A DNA stretch of 64,000 nt from Liolophura sinensis (GCF_032854445.1 NC_088297.1:18241127-18305126), one strand, 5' to 3'. Shown: positions 11,541 to 24,230, counted from the stretch's first letter. Notes: a model not told the origin generated them from the letters alone. Made by a program: numbers and translations.

Positions 11541-12630
11541 GGTAAAAATGCTTTGTTGTTTATTCCGAAAACGATTATTTAAATGCTGGCGTTCTATAAA
11601 TCTCCTATACTTCCGTTTCTTGGAAATCATTGTAATTGGTGTAGACTACAAATACAGTATATTACATGTGCGTGGAACTCTTCTGTGTGTAAAGTTTAAT
11701 ACGTTTGAGCAGCAGAGATTCCTGTGGATGTTTTTGTGTTGGCAGGCATTGATCGTTTACGAGGACAAGCGTATTCAGCTCCAGCTGACCACAGAGAGAG
11801 TACACCTTAACACGAAGAGAGACAATCGTGTTATCGTTCAATCTAATGATGTGTGTCTTTTAGAAATGTATCCCTTAATAAATGAGATTGTTGTCACTCA
11901 GATTTTTTGACAACTGTGTACATGACATTTGCTGAGCAGGCAGTAAAATCAGAGTCATGACATTTGTATCCCTTAATAAATGAGATTGTTGTCACTCAAA
12001 TTTTTATGTTATGTTTCAGATCTACAGTCTCCGTGAGGGTTACGACTGTATTTTCTTTGCTGTAATTATAGTAAATACTAAGCCTGTTTTACTTTCGTTT
12101 TCTTGTAACTTATTTGCTGCTCACACAATACATAAGGCACGCCACACGTAGGCGGACTCTTATGTGCTCGTTCTGTCTTCTCAAAGGTAATAAATGATGG
12201 AATGTTTGCATTGGATTTGTAGTGCTCATGTATTAACGGTGACTATTCATATATCTTCAAAGGGTGAGAAACTGTTAGATTTGAATGTAAAAGCTATCCT
12301 GGTAAAGTCTACAGTCAGTTTCATCAAATGTAGTATTGTGTTTACATCGTCATGGCGACTAAAATGACATAAATTATTATGATTGCCATAGAAATCAGCT
12401 AGTGATTTAATTTGAGATAGCTGTTAGTTAAGAAACTAGTTAATATTCAGGATATGTCTTGCGTCATGATGTGTTGTAAGTTAGGGGAAAAGTCACATTA
12501 ACTTTTACATCAGTCCGAAGATTTTCTGGCTTCCAAGATTTGTTCCTGTGCGTTAATTCTGTCATATCTGAAGTAATCAACTTCTTATTTCCTCCGATTA
12601 CAAGTTCTTGGAGAGTTGTTTTTACAACAA
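11541..12630. other. Intergenic with short recent duplications
   Basis: About 44 bases at 11910-11953 repeat 10505-10548 exactly, and 11866-11910 recurs at 11966-12008. A 120-codon open frame at 11548-11910 runs into these repeats and resembles nothing I know. Confidence 0.45.
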
Positions 12631-12634
12631 AATA

Positions 12635-13010
12635 TAGTGAGAGCTTCACTGGCACAGCGATTAGAGCGTACGCCTCGAAGATGGGTGGGCTTGGGTTTAA
12701 CTTGGAGTTATGTCATACCAAAGGCTTTAATGAGAAGAAGACGCAGTATATATGTATAGATGTATAGACCACGTTTAACCCCAAGTATTGATTCATCTAT
12801 TCATTGAAAATCGGGGACATTAAATTAGTCTTGTGTCATGCCATACCAAAGACTTTAAAAATGGTAATCGTTGCTTCTTTCTTTGGCGCTCAGCACTGGG
12901 AGGTTAGAGCAAGGACACGTCTGCTTGACCCAGTGTGAGTGTAATGTGACTTGGTAGGGTGTCACATATGCTGTCCTCGGGATGGTACTTCAGTGTCAGC
13001 AGTATACGTT
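12635..13010 (+). mobile_element. Second SINE family, near full length, diverged
   Basis: A tRNA-like head (tggcacagcgattagagcg, then a B-box-like tgggtttaactt) is followed by the body tggcgctcagcact and a gggtgtcacat block. These are shared with the copies at 29.29 kb and 5.5 kb. Confidence 0.55.
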
Positions 13011-13094
13011 ATAACTCCTGCTGGTCAAATGAAAATTGATAAATGCGACATAAAACCCCACACATTTATACATACACACACAGTTAACATCCAC

Positions 13095-13280
13095 GCTCTT
13101 TTTCAGCTGTGTGGTGTGTTTTAATTTCAGGGAAATGTGACATTAACTTCCAAGGCAACAGTCCCCAGATTTCCAGGTGTCTTGGGTGCTCTTTTTCAGC
13201 TGTGTGGTGTGTTTTAATTTCAGGGAAATGTGACATTAACTTCCAAGGCAACAGTCCCCAGATTTCCAGGTGTCTTGGAT
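13095..13280 (+). repeat. 93-bp tandem duplication
   Basis: 13095-13187 is repeated almost exactly at 13188-13280. A weaker relative of the core (cacattaactt...) lies near 12490. Confidence 0.85.
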
Positions 13281-14830
13281 TTATTCCACTTCTTTGAAAG
13301 AAGTCGTTGTTTCTGCCTTGCTCTGAATAATGAAGCTCTCTTTTCCTGCAAGTACTACAGAGTTCTTATACCAAAGATAGACTAGATTATCTCCGTTTAC
13401 TCATGCGCTATCATAAGCATGCATGTTCTGATAGTGAATTGAAAAGGGATCTAACCACCCTTTCTTTTTAAAATGTCAGAATGTACAAAACAGTCTCCTC
13501 CTCACTAAGGAAGTAAGGCCAAGAACAATTGACGTTGCTGGAAAAGAAAAGGACTTTCTATTCTTCCCTCATTATGTGTGCATCTGTGACTAGGATTCGA
13601 AGGAAATAAACAACCATGTTTTACTTCGCAAGCTTATTGGGATAAGCTCCACAAGCTTAAAGGGAAACGATTCTGATTGGTCTGGTCTGAGAGATAGGTA
13701 AGCCCAGGCTATGCCTATCCTACGCTGAATTCTTGGTATGGTACATCTATTCAAGGGAGACCAAGGCTGTAAGGTTTAACACAGGAAACCTTATCTGCAC
13801 TCTGAGCCGATCAGCGCCAATTCTGTATCATTTTATTGGGAGTGTTTCGAGTTCGAACTTTTCTACCGCTGAAGATAAAAGAAAGTTCTACCATATCACG
13901 TGACCTGTCAGAAATGTTAGGTTACTATTTTTGATTACATTTACTACAACATGGGCGTCTGACAAACTTTTACAAAACGCTGTTTGGTGTAGACGGACTA
14001 TAGAGGAAACTGAAGCGCTAAAGATCTACAAATTTCTCAAGGTCATAAAGAAACCTTAACCTCCCCCCCACCCACACACACACTTTGATACAGGCCCCTT
14101 AGGGATGGCTTGCGAAGCAAATCTCACCGACATTATGATGACTGAAATAAAAACTGCTGACTGCTTTTCTTTCTATGATTCCTGCTAATTTCGTGCTTTA
14201 TTTACTTTCTTAGTAACGTCCATTTTTGTTGTCGACTGACATACGAATGTCTTTTTCAACGTTGGCATGAGGGCACCCTGGTTGCTCTCAACCGATTTGG
14301 CTTTTGTGAAGTGTGGCTAAATTTTAGTTGTATAGCTCAGCCTGTTATGTAATGTGTTTAAACACTGGCTGTATATGAATGCTATAACCAAGAGATTTCT
14401 ATCGAATTTGAATCACCAAAGTTGCTTCTTTATAGTTATATTACAATGTCCTGTTCGCCTCAGTACAGATTTCGTTTAAGGAAGAAATATTACCATGAAA
14501 GTTGTAATGTCTAGATTAAAAACTTCACATAATTATAGTACTAGTTTTGCGAGAACTAACGCAAACAATGCGTACACAAAAGAATGTGGATGACGAATAC
14601 CGGTATTATTTTCTTTTTACTGGTCCATTGTATACTCCTGTTTTTCAGACTAAAGTACTATTGCCAACATCTACGTGTGCATCTGTGCCACGGGAAGCAG
14701 GCTTGCTTGTCATTAAAACAAAACTGAACAGAATGATAAAAACCAGCAGCAGTCAACAAAGCCTCCTGCAGTATGTGCAAAGACCAGAACACCGAGAACG
14801 GCAGATAGAGACTGAACTTAGAAGAACTGA
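13281..14830. other. Intergenic, no gene seen
   Basis: No coding exon or repeat family was recognised beyond short open frames without domain character. Confidence 0.4.
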
Positions 14831-14832
14831 AC

Positions 14833-14985
14833 TTATTTGACTGGTGTTTTACGCTATACTCAAGAATATTTCACTTTTACGACGGCGGCCAGCAAAATTG
14901 TAGGAGGAAACGGGACAGAGCCAGGAGGGAACCCACAACCACCTGCAAGCTGCTGCTGGACCTTCCCACGTATGGCATACTGTAC
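14833..14985 (-). mobile_element. SINE (gagtacggcgtaaaacacc family), 5'-truncated
   Basis: The minus strand carries the family's central and 3' part, ending with the gagtatagcgtaaaacacc variant at about 14860-14842. Confidence 0.75.
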
Positions 14986-15934
14986 GTACCGCGTTAAATT
15001 GAGTCACCATGTTTTCCCACACTTACGTTTACACGCGATTTTTGTCGAATTTTTATTGTGGATATAGGTGTATTTTCTTTCTCACGTTCGTTTTGTGGAC
15101 GGTAGTTTACAGTTGTCTGCATATGCCTTTCGTCACCTCCATGTCTGACATCATGATTTTACTGTGTGAAATAGGACAGTAAGGATTAAGTTCACTGAGA
15201 TAAATTTTCAACCCAAATCTGAATCTGGAAGCTGACTGGAACGAAACATAGTTGAGTCAAAGGCACATGTACTGTAGAAGAGACGCAATTTGTCCAGTCT
15301 CTCAAGCGAGACGGACAGACAGACCCGCTGTGTCTTTGTACTCTGAATGAATCCATCCCGCCTCGATACATACAAAAGATGAAAAGCATCCCCATGTAAC
15401 ATGTGATATATATTATATGTACCTCTCGTTCCAGTCTGGTAATTCCGCGCAAGGGTACACGCACTGCTGCGATAAAACAGCCAGTATTCGGATTGAGAAT
15501 ATAACTAAACCCATTTAAAACATCCAACCTTTCGTTTAACGTTGGGTTAACTCTGCCTGGCTTTTGATAGGTCATCGCGTATGCGTCCTCGAGACGTGGA
15601 TTACACATTATATAGACAAAACTTAGCAGGAAGCTAATTTATCACATAAAGATGTCTACATCCACATCAGCTAATTCTCTTTAGTGAGTTATTTTCTCAT
15701 ATCAGTGGGAAGTCCACTGAACATTTTGATCAGCCGCGGGTTGTGCTCTCTTCTGTTCTACCTCCATGGGTCAGCATAAAGACAATCATAAAACGGCAAT
15801 GTAATACATAGCTTTAATAATGTTGTAATCCAAAATAAAGCCAGTGGTTGCGGGGGGTGGGTGGGTGTGGGGGGGGGGGGGGGTTTGGGAGGGACATAGT
15901 GTCATAAAATTAACACATTGCAAAATACGAAATC

Positions 15935-16115
15935 TTGCACAATCCTAGAATGCGCCATTAACACTTCAATGTTCCAATGCAGTCGCTGTGAGTTCAGATC
16001 CCGTTCATGCTGGCTTCATCTCCGGTCGAACGTGGGAAGGCTAGTTTCCTCCAATCATAAAGCTGCCAGCCGCCTTGTAAGCGAAATATTCCGGCGGGAC
16101 CAATGAAGTAAGTTA
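15935..16115 (+). mobile_element. SINE (gagtacggcgtaaaacacc family), diverged
   Basis: Shows the B-box side (gcagtcgctgtgagttcag), catgctggcttcatctccgg and gcgaaatattc in family order. The A-box end and tail are missing. Confidence 0.7.
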
Positions 16116-16148
16116 ATAAATACTATTACAGGTTTTTCATGATTTGCT

Positions 16149-16782
16149 TTATGTTAAACATTTAAAAAAAGCATCATAATCTATCTTGGACACAATCGTT
16201 ATGTTCAAAATCCCCAGGCGTGAGAAATGCTCAGCACCGCGAAGTTCGAAGAGCAATTCATTAAATTTTGGTAATGGATGCGTGTCTGAAATAGTAGTCT
16301 CAGATCTCCACTTTTCCAGAGAACTATCGGAGATATCCATTCTAACGTCATTTTTTATGACATCAAGTTTCTCTAATCTTTATAACTCAACCGCTATTAT
16401 CTCTGTCTTCAAATGCAAATCGTCTCAGCTTTTGTTGCAATGGGACAATCTTCTCAATGACTTTCACTTTGTGCATAAAACCTTTACTATGTAGCAAATT
16501 GCCATCTGATGAAACAAACATGTGTTTTAAAATGTGCTTTAAAGGCTTAGCAATATCGGATAACTCAACATTTTCACACAGTTCCTTCCATCCATCCACA
16601 TGTACATCAGAGGTGGGCACAGACGGTTTGTAACTAACATTTGTATGTGTTGGACTTTCAGTTGATGAAGCTAAGCAAGACTGTGGCATTGGGTTGTTTT
16701 TATCAGCACTGTTCATGTTTTCAGATTCGCACAATAATGTAGCACCATTCAGCCCAAACAATTTGATCATGTCTCTACTCAT
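16149..16782 (-). pseudogene. Unrecognised open frames, possibly one decayed ORF
   Basis: Two minus-strand frames of 131 and 63 codons abut with a frame change near 16385. The first is rich in Ser, Asn and Lys; the second reads like structured protein (SSLEKWRSETTISDTHPL). I recognise no family. The decayed gag lies just upstream on the same strand, so this may be more of that element, but no protease or RT motif is visible. Confidence 0.3.
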
Positions 16783-16899
16783 TAAAGTTCAACCTTCAAC
16801 CTCACACAAGTAAGTATCAACAGATTCATTTTTTTGACAGTACATTGGGGCCTAGTGAGTGTAAACCAACATCGGAACAGAAATACCATTTACTGTCAG

Positions 16900-17590
16900 A
16901 ACACACATCACCGGTTTTGTAGCTTATGTGCTGCAGGTTGTCAACACACAGAAATCACCAACGGCAGGCAGAACAGTATCACTTTCAGAGGTCACAGAGT
17001 GCACCAGATTTGTAGCACACTGACCAGATTTACGGACAGAATCAAAATGTCCACGTACTGAGCACAGCCGGCGTGTAGCATTTTTGCTGGAAATTTCTTG
17101 TTATTTGCAAAATGTGACGCAGGACCACACCGATAACAAGAAAGTTTATCTTTATTCACAGGCTGGTTTGAAAATTACTGTTTGTCAGGGCGCTGACACC
17201 ATTTCTTTTGAATGGCCAGTACTGTATTTACTGCAGAAGGATTCAGAGTACTGTTTGATATAGGAAGGCAGCGCGCCTCTTTCACGGCGGTTTCAATCAG
17301 GCGAGTAGCATTTACAGCAGACGGAAATATCAAATCATCCACCATCATCAGTCGTTTGCGCAATCGCGAAATGTTATATTTTTCTCAGCTTTTCATATTG
17401 TAAGCTCCCAAATTGTGTGTAATGACAAGTTCTCTCAAAGCAACAACGCAGTACTCATGAACAGTTTCTTGTGTTTACTGAGCCCTCAGGGGAAATTTGT
17501 ATCGCTCAGCAGCAACATTAACTTTGGACTGGAAATGCCGACCTAATGTAGGCAACACTACATTTTTAGTGGTTAGTACTCACTTTCTCC
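16900..17590 (-). pseudogene. Decayed LTR-retrotransposon gag
   Basis: On the minus strand the pattern runs from a RYKF...RAQ region and a YxxxLRxL region through RLRKRLM near 17355, to an IETAVKEARCLP helix and then a zinc-knuckle block (CYRCGPASH and a second half-knuckle) near 17120-17040. This order is that of gag in Ty3/gypsy-type elements. Stops interrupt it at several points (e.g. just before the knuckles near 17172), so it is dead. I found no LTRs, protease or RT within reach. Confidence 0.6.
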
Positions 17591-18624
17591 GGCTGCATCT
17601 TGATCAGCAGTTGAAGTTAGCCTTTAGTTCCCATGCAATGAAGTAGAATGTATTCATGCGTCTGAAAACTCACCTTGATTGATGGCAAGTAAAAAATTTT
17701 CCAAAGTTTCAGCCCAGAGTCCCCATGACTAAGATGGCAGGCTTGTTGTAGACAGAAATGGTGGCGGAGGAGATATTTTATTCATTGTGAGATACTGTCG
17801 ATGGTGCGATAAAACTTCATGCAAATCCGCCTGGTATGTTCTTGGATCATCGTCGCCAATATGTTGTAAGCAGTATTCTGTTCGACTGAGTAAAAACACG
17901 GATGATGGTTCTGATTTACAAGTATGATATAGGCACCCATTCGACCAACGTTAGAACATCGCCGAAAGCTATTTTAAATCACGTGACTCCCTTGCTATGG
18001 TGGGCTCGGCTGCTCTTATCAAAATTAAGATCATCTCGGTCTTTTTTCACAATAGTTAATTATACTTGTGTTGTAAGCAGTATTTGGCCCGATGGAGTAA
18101 CAACACGGAAATCCTGCTGATTGCAACTCAATGTATTTTTCCACCTTCTTAAACATTCTTTTAAGATCACTCCCCAAGACTGGCCGTCCGTTTACCTAAG
18201 TCCCGTTCAGGGGAGACAACTCTATTGGGAATCCGACAAATACAAATACACCGAACACCACACTTTTCTGCACATTATTACTACAAAAATTAAAGTTAAG
18301 ACTCGCAAACAAGGTGTTAATCGCCATTTAGATGGTGCACATCTCGTTGGTTTCAATCAATTCATAATACCCCGTGTGGCAAATTTAAACTGAGCATGGC
18401 GGTTAACGAAGTTTGACATACTGCTAATGTAACAGGTACATTTGTTGTAATGGAAAGGTCGAGAACAAACTACACAAAAGGTCCAAATCGCAGTAGAACA
18501 AAACGTCCTCTGTGACGTTGCAGAGCTTGTGTACTTCAGATGTTTCATGTATGTGTTTTATGGACACTCATACACTAATAGTGTATTTACATGTATGTGT
18601 CAAAACAACAGATATCAGAATTTT

Positions 18625-18900
18625 TGGGGCCTCCGTGGCTCAGTCGGTTAAAGCGCCAGGGCAGCGTAATGACCCAGGAGTCTCTCACCAATGCGGTCGC
18701 TGTGAGTTCAAGTCCAGCTCATGCTGGCTTCCTCTCCAGCCGTACGTGAGAAGGTCTGTCAACATCCTGCGGATGGTCGTGGGTTTCCCCCGGGCTGTGC
18801 CCGGTTTCCACCCACCATAATGCTGGCCGCCGTCGTATAAGTGAAATATTCTTGAGTACGGCGTAAAACACCAATCAAAAAAAAAAAAAAAAAAAAAAAT
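18625..18900 (+). mobile_element. Full-length SINE, tRNA-derived, with target-site duplication
   Basis: The best copy in the window. The tRNA head has an A box (gtggctcagtcggttaaag) and a B box (gagttcaagtcc), followed by the conserved centre, gagtacggcgtaaaacacc and a 23-base A run. AGAATTTT flanks it at 18617-18624 and 18904-18911, consistent with LINE-mediated insertion. The intact state and long A tail suggest a recent insertion. Confidence 0.9.
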
Positions 18901-19274
18901 CATAGAATTTTCTTTTCTTTGTATTCAAACAAAATAATTCATAGTTGTGAGTCGTTTTCTTAGATGCGAATTGAGTTTTACGAGTACCCCATTTTGATGT
19001 TATGGTCTGTATTATTCACAAATAACTAGGTGTTATGAACTAAGAATTACTAAAAAATTACAAGAAAGATGTTTTTACATAAAAACGATTACGTACGATT
19101 TTAATATGTAGAACACAGAGTTCCAGGTTAGTAGATAGAAGAATACACATCCGTATTTCGGAAAGCCAAGATGGGAAGAATGAAACAGATCTCAGATCAA
19201 GTTGATGGGCAACGTTTATTGCTAATGCGTGTCCCTCTGTTGCCGCTATGACTACACTCGAAAACTTCTAATTG

Positions 19275-19416
19275 TGACGTCGTGATGTCAAATGAAGATT
19301 GGACGTAGCCTATATTGGTCACCAAGGGGTGGGGCTTCCAGTTGACCTATCAGTGACGTCACAGTCGTTGGGACTTCATAGGTTTTGTGACGTCACAAAG
19401 GTCTAGAACATATAAA
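19275..19416 (+). promoter_or_regulatory. Triple-CRE and TATA promoter
   Basis: CRE-type sites lie at 19275-19282 (TGACGTCG), 19354-19361 and 19388-19395 (both TGACGTCA), with a TATA box TATAAA at 19411-19416. A start near 19437-19441 would leave an RNA leader of under 15 bases before the ATG at 19448. The layout suggests cAMP/CREB-type induction, as for neuropeptide or hormone genes; that is inference. Confidence 0.6.
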
Positions 19417-19447
19417 CCATGTCGGTGTAGCTTGTCATCCGTGGAAG

Positions 19448-20550
19448 ATGAAGATTGTACCGATTTCAGTTGTTTTATGTCTACTTTTGGTCGCCAAGTG
19501 GGCGATATTTGTGTCATTTGACAGTCTGAAGGAACAGTGACTATTGCTTGACATTTGTCTGTGTTTATGTCATCTCAACATCAGTGGTGTCATGACGGTA
19601 TAGTTGTCTAGCGCATGTAAAAATTTATCTTGTTGCTTTCAACGGTTCTTTCTGGTGTACACTGACGTAAGTTAATGCACGTCCGTCTTTGCTATTTTAA
19701 TCCAGACGTTCGACAACTACATGCACATGCCTAGTCCAACAGTAGACTTCCACATCGTGGTAGGCCTATTCGTCACTCGCATTCACGTGAATGTTCACCC
19801 TTACTGATGTGTTGCTTGTAGATGTAAGAAGAGAAGCAGTCTTGATCTTGTAGTAAAATGGATCAAGGCCGTGATTGGTCTCCTCGATCCAGAACCACCC
19901 TGGTGGAGACCGGCTCTGTGCGAATGGGTCACTCGAGAACCAGAAGGTAAACCCCGAATAATGCTTCTTATTCCCTATCCTGATATTCACATCAGCATTT
20001 TTCAACTTCAGGATTTGTTAGCTATAATTTTGTTCCATGAAAAGATAACTGTGAATCAGTGTAACCGATCACAGCATAATGACATAGGAGCCACTTACAA
20101 ATGCGGCCCATGCTGGCTTCCTCTCCGGCGGTAAGCGGGAAGGTCTGTCAGTAACCTGCGGATGGCCATTATAATATATAATAAATGAATATAACCATTC
20201 ATCCACTATATACAGGTTAGTTAAGATCTGAAGACCAGGTTACCTCTTGTTTCCATGTGGCAACACACCTGCAACTATTTTACGGTGAAATGTGACATTT
20301 ATCAGTCTTTCTTTTTAAACTGGCCTTGGAAAACAGTAAATGTAATAGTAATATTATTATTTATATTATATTATGTGCAGGTAATGTCGAGGCCTTTTTC
20401 ATCGGCACAGCGTTGCTGCTTTTGTATAGCATGTGTTGGAAAAAGCAGAAGAAAACTAGTAATTTTTTTCAGTCCCTCTTTTCAATGAATGAGAAACAAC
20501 TCAAGAAAAAAGAACCGGGATTGACACAGCGCCATCTAGATGTAGGATAA
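19448..20550 (+). CDS. Small secreted/single-pass membrane protein, three exons, family unknown
   Basis: Exons are 19448-19497, 19822-19946 and 20381-20550, with phases 2 and 1 that agree at both junctions, giving 114 residues and TAA. Exon 1 encodes a signal peptide (MKIVPISVVLCLLLVA). Exon 2 encodes a short ectodomain with an amphipathic stretch (LDLVVKWIKAVIGLL), then a Pro/Trp-rich part (DPEPPWWRPALCEW) and two cysteines (residues 18 and 49). Exon 3 opens with a hydrophobic segment (residues ~63-77, FFIGTALLLLYSMCW) followed by KKQKK and a basic tail, as expected for a type I anchor. Acceptors are TTGCTTGTAG and TTATGTGCAG; donors are AA|GTGGGC (weak) and AAG|GTAAAC. Without the first splice the ATG frame ends after 30 codons. 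I know no homologue. ATTAAA at 20647-20652 could serve as poly(A) signal. Confidence 0.55.
20050..20172 (+). mobile_element. SINE fragment in intron 2 of the small membrane-protein gene
   Basis: Matches the family from the B-box side (gcataatgaca...ccacttacaaatgcgg) to ctgcggatggcc, with the centre and tail missing. Confidence 0.65.
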
Positions 20551-20659
20551 CTCTGCTATATATACATTTATGGCTAGATTCTTGAGTTCCCTACCTTTCA
20601 ATCCAGACGGCGCTTTTTTATGATAAAGTTCCCGTTTACTAGTTACATTAAAACACCAT

Positions 20660-21205
20660 GCACTGTTTCTGTTTTAATGTACATAACATCACCAAGGTAA
20701 ATTTACTGGTTATTTAGCAATAATATTTGAGTTTGACAAATGTCTAACATGAAACAGGTTCAGTGTTAAGTTTCTTGCAATGTTTGTCATGGTGTTACAG
20801 GAAGCTACGCAACAGGAGGGTTTCCCTGAAACCACAGAAATGCCGTGGTGTGTTAAATGTTGTGAATTTTTAAACAAGTAAGAGTGGTTAAAGAAGTACA
20901 AATCTGAATTACTCAAATTCAGCTACACGATAGCGTATACGTGTGCGCCGTTCAATCCTAGAAATTGTTCCGTATGTATTACGTATTGGTACAAATGGAG
21001 ATGCTGCTTAACTTGCGGATGTCCTGAACACAGGACGGATCAAGGTGTTGCCTTTCTGTCAACACCCAGGTAGCGGGCTCGATTCCAGCTTCTGTTTTCG
21101 TGAAAACCTCTCCGTTTTTTCTTCATGGTTCTGTGGTTCACTGGACTGTGTGAGATTTTTCTCCGCCCTGACTGTGGTATGGTCATGAATAACACGGATT
21201 AAATA
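20660..21205. other. No supported gene
   Basis: Contains a B-box-like gggctcgattccagc near 21075 that may be an old SINE head. Nothing else was recognised. Confidence 0.35.
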
Positions 21206-21845
21206 ATAACATATGAACAACAAGCATAGGGTTCTACACCGACTGTTATAATAACATATGAACAAGGAGATTCCGGTTTTACACCGACTGTAGACAAAAA
21301 CATATGAACGACAAGCTTCTGGTTTTACACCGACTGTAGACAAAAACATATGAACGACAAGTTTCTGGTTTTACGCCGACTGTAGACAAAAACATATGAA
21401 CGACAAGCTTCTGGTTTTACACCGACTGTAGACAAAAACATATGAACGACAAGCTTCTGGTTTTACCCCGACTGTAGACAAAAACATATGAACGACAAGC
21501 TTCTGGTTTTACACCGAGTGTAGACAAAAACATATGAACGACAAGCTTCTGGTTTTACGCCGACTGTAGACAAAAACATATGAACGACAAGCTTCTGGTT
21601 TTACGCCCAATGTAGACAAAAACATATGAACGACAAGCTTCTGGTTTTACACCGAGTGTAGACAAAAACATATGAACGACAACCTTCTGGTTTTACACCG
21701 ACTGTAGACAAAAACATATGAACGACAAGCTTCTGGTTTTACACCGACTGTAGACAAAACATATGAACGACAAGCTTCTGGTTTTACACCGACTGTAGAC
21801 AAAAACATATGAACGACAAGCTTCTGGTTTTACACCGACTGGAAT
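21205..21845 (+). repeat. 46-bp minisatellite, about 14 copies
   Basis: The unit runs catatgaacgacaagcttct then ggttttacaccgactgtagacaaaaa. Starts fall at 21210, 21255, 21301, 21347, 21393 and so on to about 21806. The central copies differ at one or two bases and the first two are more diverged. Confidence 0.9.
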
Positions 21846-22609
21846 GGCCATTTATATGAATTGTGTGTAAAAAAGAGAAGGTAATGTTTTCCTCTGGCCG
21901 ATAACCTAGAGAGTACTCATATACTCGTGAATATTTTCCTTATTTATACGACGGCAGTCAGTTTTTAGGATGAAGGAATTCGGAGCACGCTCGTATAAAC
22001 CACCCACATTTGGCAAGTAACTACATATATGCTCACCATATTGCATCAAGACAATTGGTCTTGAAAGATCGTTAGATTGTTAGACCGCGCGAACGGCTAC
22101 ATGCATGTCGGCAGCGAGAACGAAGGTGGAAAAATTGGAAAACATCATTTTTATAGTATGGCCTCTGCGTTTGTCTTTAAAACACCTTTTGTACTTATTG
22201 CTTTATATAGATGCATAGACCAAACGTTGTGTGGACGCGCTGCCAGCAAAAAGGAAGTCTGACGGAAGCATCCATATAGAACACGTGAGTACTCTGAGGG
22301 AAAAAAATATATTCAATTTTACACAAAAGAAATAGAATAGATTTTTTTAAGTTGCTGTACCGTCCTCATACATTTGTATGCCTAGATCAGTTTCTCCTGG
22401 CGCCGGACAATCCCTCAAAACATGCGTATTTTCCACAAATATATCAAGTGCAATATGTATGTATTTTGTTTATCATAAGTAGTTAAGTTTCATAACGATC
22501 CCTTCTCTCGTTGGTCATGTTTGGGATCACATTGTAGAGGCTAACATCCAGTGTGTTTTTTCCTGTACTCAGAAGTAGCATTTTCTGCAACCTGAATCAG
22601 TTTTTATTG

Positions 22610-22662
22610 ATTTATTTACTTGACTGGTGTTTTACGCCGTATTCAAGAACAGAATTAATTTT
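22610..22662 (-). mobile_element. SINE 3'-end fragment
   Basis: Only the last ~45 bases of the gagtacggcgtaaaacacc family and its tail are present. Confidence 0.5.
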
Positions 22663-22954
22663 GATCTAGGTAAAAATATTAATTCTCCTGAACTATACAC
22701 AATTCTTCGATTAATTAGTATCAATCGTAAATATGCGATTTTCGTATTTTAAATGACGATTTTTCAAACTTCTGTATTTTGTTGGATTTTGACTGCTTCA
22801 TATTGAAAAATATGGTGTTTCCAGGTTCGCACATGTTCTTGTCACGATATGGCTGAATTGTCTCTCGTGCGTTGTCATTCCTTCATTCAGTCAGTCATGC
22901 ATTAAGACCCTCTACATGAGCATGTATACATAGCAAAGCGATTATTATTTGTTT

Positions 22955-23085
22955 CCCTGATGCTGGCTTCCAATCCGGTCATTCGTGGAAAGGCCAGTCA
23001 GCGGGTGTTTGTGAGTTTCGCCCCGGGCTCTGTCCGGTTTCCTCCCTCCATAGTCCAGGTCGCCGTCGTATGAAGAGAAAAACAA
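22955..23085 (+). mobile_element. SINE fragment
   Basis: Central part of the family, from gatgctggcttccaatccgg to gtcgccgtcgtatgaag. Confidence 0.7.
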
Positions 23086-24230
23086 TCAAACAGATAAATA
23101 AAGAAAATTAAAGCAATTAATAACAATCTACATTCACAGTGCGGATGATTTGTGATATACATGTCTATATAACACTGCTTCATCTGAGGCTAGGGTCTTC
23201 ATGAACAGCGGTTACTTGATTTCTGATATTATAAGTACCTTTGAAATAAAAGTGTAACTGAGATGTCTGATGTACCCATACTTGCCTTACAGCAGATGAA
23301 TGTGTGTAATACGATTGTGGACCTTACTGTGTGTAAATATAGTGTTGTGGACTTCACATATGTGCTATATTAGACACACTGGATATTTTGCATTCGTATA
23401 AATTTTCGGATATGGAGAATAATTCTACTCCCAAGTAACTGTCTTCCTTTATAAGTATACACAGTTTAAAAATATTGCACAATATGCTAATTTTAAATTA
23501 AATGGAACTGGTCACTGGGAATTTAAAATTGAATATTTTTTTTACAGATTGACGATTAACATTAATTAAGGTGCTGTTTTAACATCTTTAAGATAAACCT
23601 TCTTAAAGTTTAACTTAGTAATGTTATCACGTGGCCGTATTCTGGATTTACTGAAGGACTAATTTTCACCTTTGTCGTCTGCTTTTTACCTTGCAATAAT
23701 TCTAAATAATTAGTCAAAAAAGAACTATATAGGAAATGGTTCCTTGTCACCCTATTAGGCCTATCTACCCCCTCACAATGACAGATTTTCGATCAAACAA
23801 CGCTTCCCCTATACGCTCTAAATATTTAACAGAAAGACTGATATCTAAGTTCATATTTAACAGCTAAAAATATTCGTTACAAAGCATGGGTCTTTTTTTT
23901 AAACACATAGGCTATAATGTCTCATCCCGTCAGATCTTTAGGAAATTGTTATTTAAAACAACTTTTGTGTTACAAAATGTATCATAATTACAAAACGTGT
24001 CATAATTACAAAATCTATCATAATTTTATTACAAAATGTATCATATTTATCATGTATACATGTCTTTTGTGGAACACAGTTTAGCCATCCATTTTCATTG
24101 GTTTGTATAAAATCCAACGGCTGTCCAACTTGTCGTCTTGCTTTTGTCTTTTGACGTTTTTATGTAACCGAAACAAATCTTTCTCAGCAGATATCAATGT
24201 ACTACCAGTTCTTATATATATCTTATATAT
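23086..24230. other. AT-rich intergenic
   Basis: No gene was seen. A 17-18-base phrase, attacaaaatgtatcata, recurs four times at 23969-24047. Confidence 0.4.

Noticed and set aside
11548-11910. 120-codon open frame
   Set aside because: Its 3' end lies in a local duplication and the translation has no recognisable family features.
15192-15608. 138-codon open frame on the minus strand
   Set aside because: No domain, codon bias or splice context that I could defend; it may be chance.
18625-18720. tRNA gene
   Set aside because: A and B boxes are present, but the cloverleaf is not completed and the sequence runs into the SINE body.
21205-21845. CRISPR-like regular repeats
   Set aside because: Units are contiguous with no unique spacers, and the genome is eukaryotic; this is a minisatellite.
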